Shown piece after piece: positions 59,421-64,000 of a stretch of DNA of 64,000 nt (its first letter is position 1; every line of letters begins with the position of its first letter). The position numbers and the translations under genes were made by a program. A model generated the notes under the pieces. That model made no database searches, had not been told where the DNA came from, and saw nothing but the letters and a program-made list of their open reading frames with translations. The stretch is from Pseudorasbora parva (lineage: Eukaryota; Chordata; Actinopteri; Cypriniformes; Gobionidae), in NCBI RefSeq assembly GCF_024679245.1, contig NC_090187.1, forward strand, positions 3,113,251 to 3,177,250, read 5' to 3'.

Positions 59421-62179
59421 ATGTTTATTTAATTACATGTAATCCACCCGCACAAATCATAGTATAGGTTGTACAATTATATTGATAGAAGTGAGAGTAA
59501 ATGTTAAAAAAGGCTATTGCTCGGCTGACAAGTCACTTATATAATATGGGCCCTTTGGAGGCCCTTGGTGGCTTGTTCCCAATTCCAGGGCCCATTCCCA
59601 GTCGAAATATCAACAAACCTCAACACAACAACCTCCATTACAATTCTGAAATGACAAGCCAAACCATTTGTACACTCAGTCCTTTATAAAACGGCTCTAA
59701 TTATTCAGGCCTGTCTAATGTGTGAGCCTTCATCTGTGCAGAAGACAGAAACAATTACCAGAGCACTTCTGCATCCCGGGACCGCAGCCGTAATGCAGTT
59801 AACAGTGGTTTAATTCAGCGCGAGCGAGCAAAGACGAGAAACAGAGACCTCCCACAGGTGGCTGAAAGCAAATATTTTAACATCAAATTGGAGGCACTTG
59901 CTTAGCTTGTGATTTTTCTGGTTTCCTCTGTAATTATTAACAACTACTTGTGCCTGGTTTGAGGAAAACCAAATGCATCCTCTGCACCTTTTCCTTAACC
60001 GACCGTGAAAAGAAATGGAGAGTGAAACGTGGGAAAAAGCGAAGGCCGGAGCTTTGCGATGTGGCAGAACCGTTCGTCGGTTCATCGCTGGCGGACTCTT
60101 GTCAGGTGTGGACATGCCTTATTTGGCACCACAGGAAACCGCAGATCTGTTTGAACTTCCTGTAAGGTTGCCATGACTGCGCTTTTTAAGCCCCCTCAGA
60201 ATTTGATTTATTCTGCACATTGCGCAAAATTGAAAACGGATCCAACAATGATCCTTGTCATAGGGGAGGCTGCCGTCTTTGTCAGGACATTACTCATGCG
60301 CTCTTCTCCAGAGATTCATTCAGCTGACATCAGTTTTAGGATTTATCGTCTGCGGGCATAAGAAAGCCGTAGGTCTTGTGGAGGTTTTAGACTTAAGGAG
60401 TCAAAGTTCACAAAATGTGTTCGGATATCAAAAGGCGCTGATATATGTCGGGAGTATCGGGAGCATTTGAAGTGTGTTTATCCCATCCATCTTTCTGTGA
60501 ACTGAAAACAGGACACAATCGCAGGAGACGGCTCAATCCTAATGTTTGCGTTGGCTTTCCTTGAAGAGCGTGGCGGGTCTCGGGGTGCGGCTTGAAGTGA
60601 TTTTCGACCGGGCCGGCTCTTTCCACCTGTTTCTGTGCACATCTATTAGGTGTGGGAAAGACAGGTGCAGTTTGGCTACACACGTCGTCTGCTTCACTCG
60701 GCTGAGGGAGGCCCGATCTCCCCCGGCCGGCTGTAAATCCACAAATGTGGCGAGTTGGAGGATTTTACTGTTACTCTATCTCAGGTCATGCTTTGCTTTA
60801 TGGAGATGTCAGTGCAGAAGCTGGGGGAGAAGCCGTTGGGTCCCAGGGAAAGAATTAATCTTCTAAAAACACCAGATTCAAGAGTTAATCGCTAATGCTT
60901 TTCACACACTTAGGGAGTGAGAACGAGGCGAAGAAACAACGTCTTTCTTAAAGTCACAAAGAAATCATAGTTTTTAGGGAATATCGCAGTGTTTATTATA
61001 ACTGATTGATGGGGCTGTTGAATGCTTGAATCTGATTGGTTGACGAATGTTCTAAGGGAAGTAGTTCCAGGCAGGTCTTGACCCCAGCTCTATATCACTA
61101 CGCCACTACCGAATTATTTCAGTTATTTTGAATTTACATCCGACAACAGCAAACAAACCATTTGAACAAGCAAATATATAGTATACAAAAGGATAAAAAT
61201 GACTAATAATTTACATGTTTTTGTCCACAAATTTACATTTTATGAATGAACAGCATAATTTATCTCACGCAAACACACACACACACAATATGCACACACA
61301 CACTGTGTTGTGTTGTCAGTGCAGCTCTGATGATTTTATCAGTAAAATAGTTTAAAGCTACACTGTGTACATATGTGCTCATTAATGTATATTTACTTCT
61401 TTCAAGTAATAAGTATTCTCATAAGTTTATAATATGCCATTGAAAATACGTACGGGTACTGTTCTTTTAAACTGAAAGAATCATGAAGTTAATTCAACGC
61501 CTTTCTTAAATAACTACTAAACTACGACTGCATTCAGTCGTACTACAGTTTATGTTTATTAGCTTCAGATTTAATATTGTTAAGGCACTCTGAATGGATG
61601 TTGGCGTGTTGCTGCACAATTGCAGGGGTGTTTTAGGTGGTTTCTCACTGACCCAAACCACAAACAAGTTGCCTTGATCCCAGTTCAATGCAAATCTTTG
61701 GATTGTTTCCGTCCTGTATTAAATTAGGCTGCTCTTGAAAAAGAGTAAACAAAAGCTGCTAAGTAAACAAAAAAAATGATCCAGACTACATTTTTAGTTA
61801 TTTCACAAATTAGACCTCAGTTTGGACCGTGAATTGTTGTGAGATGGCACTGAAAACCACAGAGGAGTTTAAACTAGGGTACGATTACTCAACAATGATG
61901 TACTAAAACCAGAAAAGATTTTCCTTTGACTGAACATGTTATAGAGGGAATGCATTGACGTCACTTTCCCTCAGCCGGATTGAGTGGCAGAAGAGCTGAG
62001 TAAAACAAACGATTATCAGTTTAAACTAATTGTTGGACTCCATATAATGTTCCTTACATCTTACCAGAGATCAGTGATCCATGAATAATGACATGCAGCC
62101 AGGAATCCTGACATTAATATGAGCCTGATTGCGACGTCGGGGAAATACATGAAGCAAATTTGCGTGATCACTTATCACT

Positions 62180-62180
<1 letters not shown>
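59421..62180. other. Upstream flank with little repeat content
   Basis: About 59500-60900 is more balanced in composition and free of recognised transposons. It has several open frames without domain patterns. It may hold single-copy regulatory sequence. I cannot support a gene. Confidence 0.4.

Positions 62181-62218
<38 letters not shown>
62180..62218. repeat. (AT)n microsatellite
   Basis: A pure AT tract of about 39 bp before the L2 element. Confidence 0.95.
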
Positions 62219-62221
<3 letters not shown>

Positions 62222-62344
62222 ATACAATGGTAATATTTAATTGATGAGTTGACAATACAATATACTATAACAATGCATTTTATAGGGTATGATTTTACCC
62301 CAAAATTCAACATATTGACCCAAAATGATAACTGCAAATCCATG

Positions 62345-63611
62345 TTTCGCTGCTGCCTTTGACACTGTGAATCATCAGATTCTTCTGTCCACTCCACTGG
62401 TTTGAGTCCTATCTCACAGGAAGGTCTTTTAAGGTTGCCTGGAGAGGAGAGGTATCCAAAACACATCGACTGACCACGGGGGTTCCTCAGGGCTCAGTGC
62501 TTGGACCGCTCCTCTTCTCCAATTACACTACATCATTGGGACCCATCATTCAGGCACATGGCCTCTCATACCATTGTTATGCTGATAACACACAGCTCTA
62601 CCTCTCCTTTTAACCAGATGATCCCACAGTAGCTGCACGAATCTCAAGCTCTCTGGTGGACATCTCGGTATGGATGAAAAAACATCACCTGCAGCTCAAC
62701 TTAGCAAAGACTGAGCTGCTCGTCTTCTCTGCTAATCCGACCATACAACACGATTTTACCATCCAGCTAGGTTCATCTTTGATTACCCCTTCAGGGCCGG
62801 TCAGAAATCTTGGAGTAATCTTTGATGACCAGCTGTCCTTCAAAGACCACATCTCAAAGACAGCTCGGTCATGCAGGTTTGCGTTGCACAACATCAGGAA
62901 AATCAGACCGTTCCTTACGGAGCATGCAACACAGCTTCTTGTCCAAGCCCTGGTCATTTCTAGTCACTTCTGGTTGGACTTCCATCATGTACAATCAAAC
63001 TGCTGCAAATGATCCAGAGCGCTGCGGCACGTCTTGTCTTCAATGAGCCCAAAAGTGCTCGTCACACCTCTATTCATCTCTCTACATTGGCTACCACTCG
63101 CTGCTCGGATCAAATTCAAAGCTCTGACTCTTGCTTATGGATCTTCCACAAGCTCCGCACCCGGATACTTTGACTCACTCCTATGAGTCTACACGCCACC
63201 AGAAGCCTTCGCTCAGCTAACGAGAGGAGGCATGTGGTACCATCACAGAGAGCCATGAAATCCCTCTCCAGGACTTTTTCATTCATTGTTCCTGGTTGGT
63301 GGAACGATCTTCCATCCTCCATACGCACGACAGAATCACTCACTTCATTCAAAAGACAGGTAAACACTCATCTCTTCCATGAGCACTTAATCTTATCCTA
63401 AAAAAATAAAAAATAAAAAAACTCTTCCTCCACTACTTTTTCTTTTTTCCTTCTCTCTTCTGGTTTTTGCTACTCTGAGTAGTATACAAATCTTGGTATT
63501 TAGGGCACTTTATGTGTTTCTTTACCTCTTCTTGACAGATCACTTCCTGTACTCCTGAGTTGTAAGTCGCTTTGGATAAAAGCGACTGCTGAATGCATAA
63601 ATGTAAATGTA
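62345..63611 (+). mobile_element. 5'-truncated L2-type LINE
   Basis: The element starts inside the reverse-transcriptase region (AAFDTVNHQILLS). It ends with the typical fish L2 tail (GTAAGTCGCTTTGGATAAAA, then GCATAAATGTAAATGTA). The 3' tail repeat ATGTAA marks the insertion end. The truncated 5' end is usual for LINEs. Confidence 0.88.
62350..63400 (+). pseudogene. L2 reverse transcriptase relic
   Basis: The readable parts, in more than one frame, are FDTVNHQIL of RT block A and HCYADNTQLYLS where the catalytic YADD box has become YADN (62578-62589). Then, after a stop, come MDISVWMKKHHLQLNLAKTE, LGVIFDDQLSFKDHI and the C-terminal block SRTFSFIVPGWWNDLPSSIR with FKRQVNTHLF. The lost catalytic Asp, stops and frame changes make it inactive. 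Confidence 0.85.
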
Positions 63612-64000
63612 TAGTTTTCAAAAACATGCACTTTGAAAGTCGTTTTTAAAAGTTAGCATTTCTAGGCTCCCAAAACACTGGTGTTGTGTAAATGAATGGC
63701 CAAAATGCATACGTTTTTAGTTTTTAGTTGAAAACGGTGTCGTGTAAACAGCCTCTTAAAGTATTTCCTTTCATAACCATTTGTCAGCAGTTTGAGATTC
63801 ATTACAGCATAACTCGACTGAATGCTCAGCCTTATTGGCAGTTGTCATGAAATCCCCTGTTTGATGGTATATAAACGAGGAAGTCTGAATGGCTCATTCT
63901 GACGATGTCCATGTTTATGTCATGTTTATATCATGATATGAAGTCCATGTTTATTTCTGTTACTATGCAGTTGAGCGCAGTGTGTGTAGGACTGCACACT
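63612..64000. other. Flank after the L2 element, no feature recognised
   Basis: Short terminal stretch of the window. A GTTTATGTCATGTTTATATC-like short duplication lies near 63910-63950. Confidence 0.4.

Noticed and set aside
60546..60866. Possible host exon in the balanced-composition upstream flank
   Set aside because: The 106-codon frame has no domain likeness and no clear splice sites, and the opposite strand is equally open.

Overview
The window looks like one locus of a teleost fish, most likely a cypriniform (carp, minnow or zebrafish relative). This is an inference. It rests on vertebrate-style split genes, very high AT-rich repeat content, long CA/TA microsatellites, and many copies of DNA-transposon families (hAT, Tc1, TTAA-flanked MITEs, Harbinger-like elements) that I know as abundant in cyprinids. 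I see no prokaryotic gene, CRISPR array or operon. Almost every open reading frame longer than 60 codons is a shadow or a transposon relic.

The only host gene I can support is ppp1r37 (protein phosphatase 1 regulatory subunit 37, also LRRC68), on the minus strand. Ten coding exons with consensus splice sites run from a start codon at 56948 down to 1693. They join in frame to 572 codons: a long acidic N-terminus, a KVTF-type PP1-docking motif at the end of the first coding exon, then a leucine-rich-repeat domain. The gene leaves the window on the left, so the last exons, stop codon and 3'UTR are missing. Intron 1 (24167-56326) is about 32 kb. The promoter and first non-coding exon probably lie at about 57.0-57.9 kb.

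The rest is mainly transposons sitting in the introns. From left to right: 0-8 kb holds the 3' coding exons with MITEs, a Tc1 relic and a hAT element between them. 8-16 kb holds a BED-finger hAT relic, a 44-bp minisatellite and a Myb-like Harbinger-type element. 17-30 kb holds two Tc1 relics, small hATs and TTAA elements. 30-42 kb holds a Kolobok-like element with a THAP exon, a Harbinger-like element with a nested MITE, and a stack of four nested elements. 43-56 kb holds a second BED-finger hAT copy and further hAT elements with target-site duplications. 57-64 kb is the upstream flank, ending in a 5'-truncated L2 LINE.

No element seen here keeps an intact transposase, so all are non-autonomous or dead. 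The most informative observations are: the TTAA element that keeps first exons of two convergent genes (THAP, and a possible P2X7-tail-like one); two hAT copies sharing one inherited nonsense codon in a BED finger; the four-level nest at 36.9-42.2 kb; and the higher-order structure of the minisatellite. All target-site duplications and splice junctions were read by eye.
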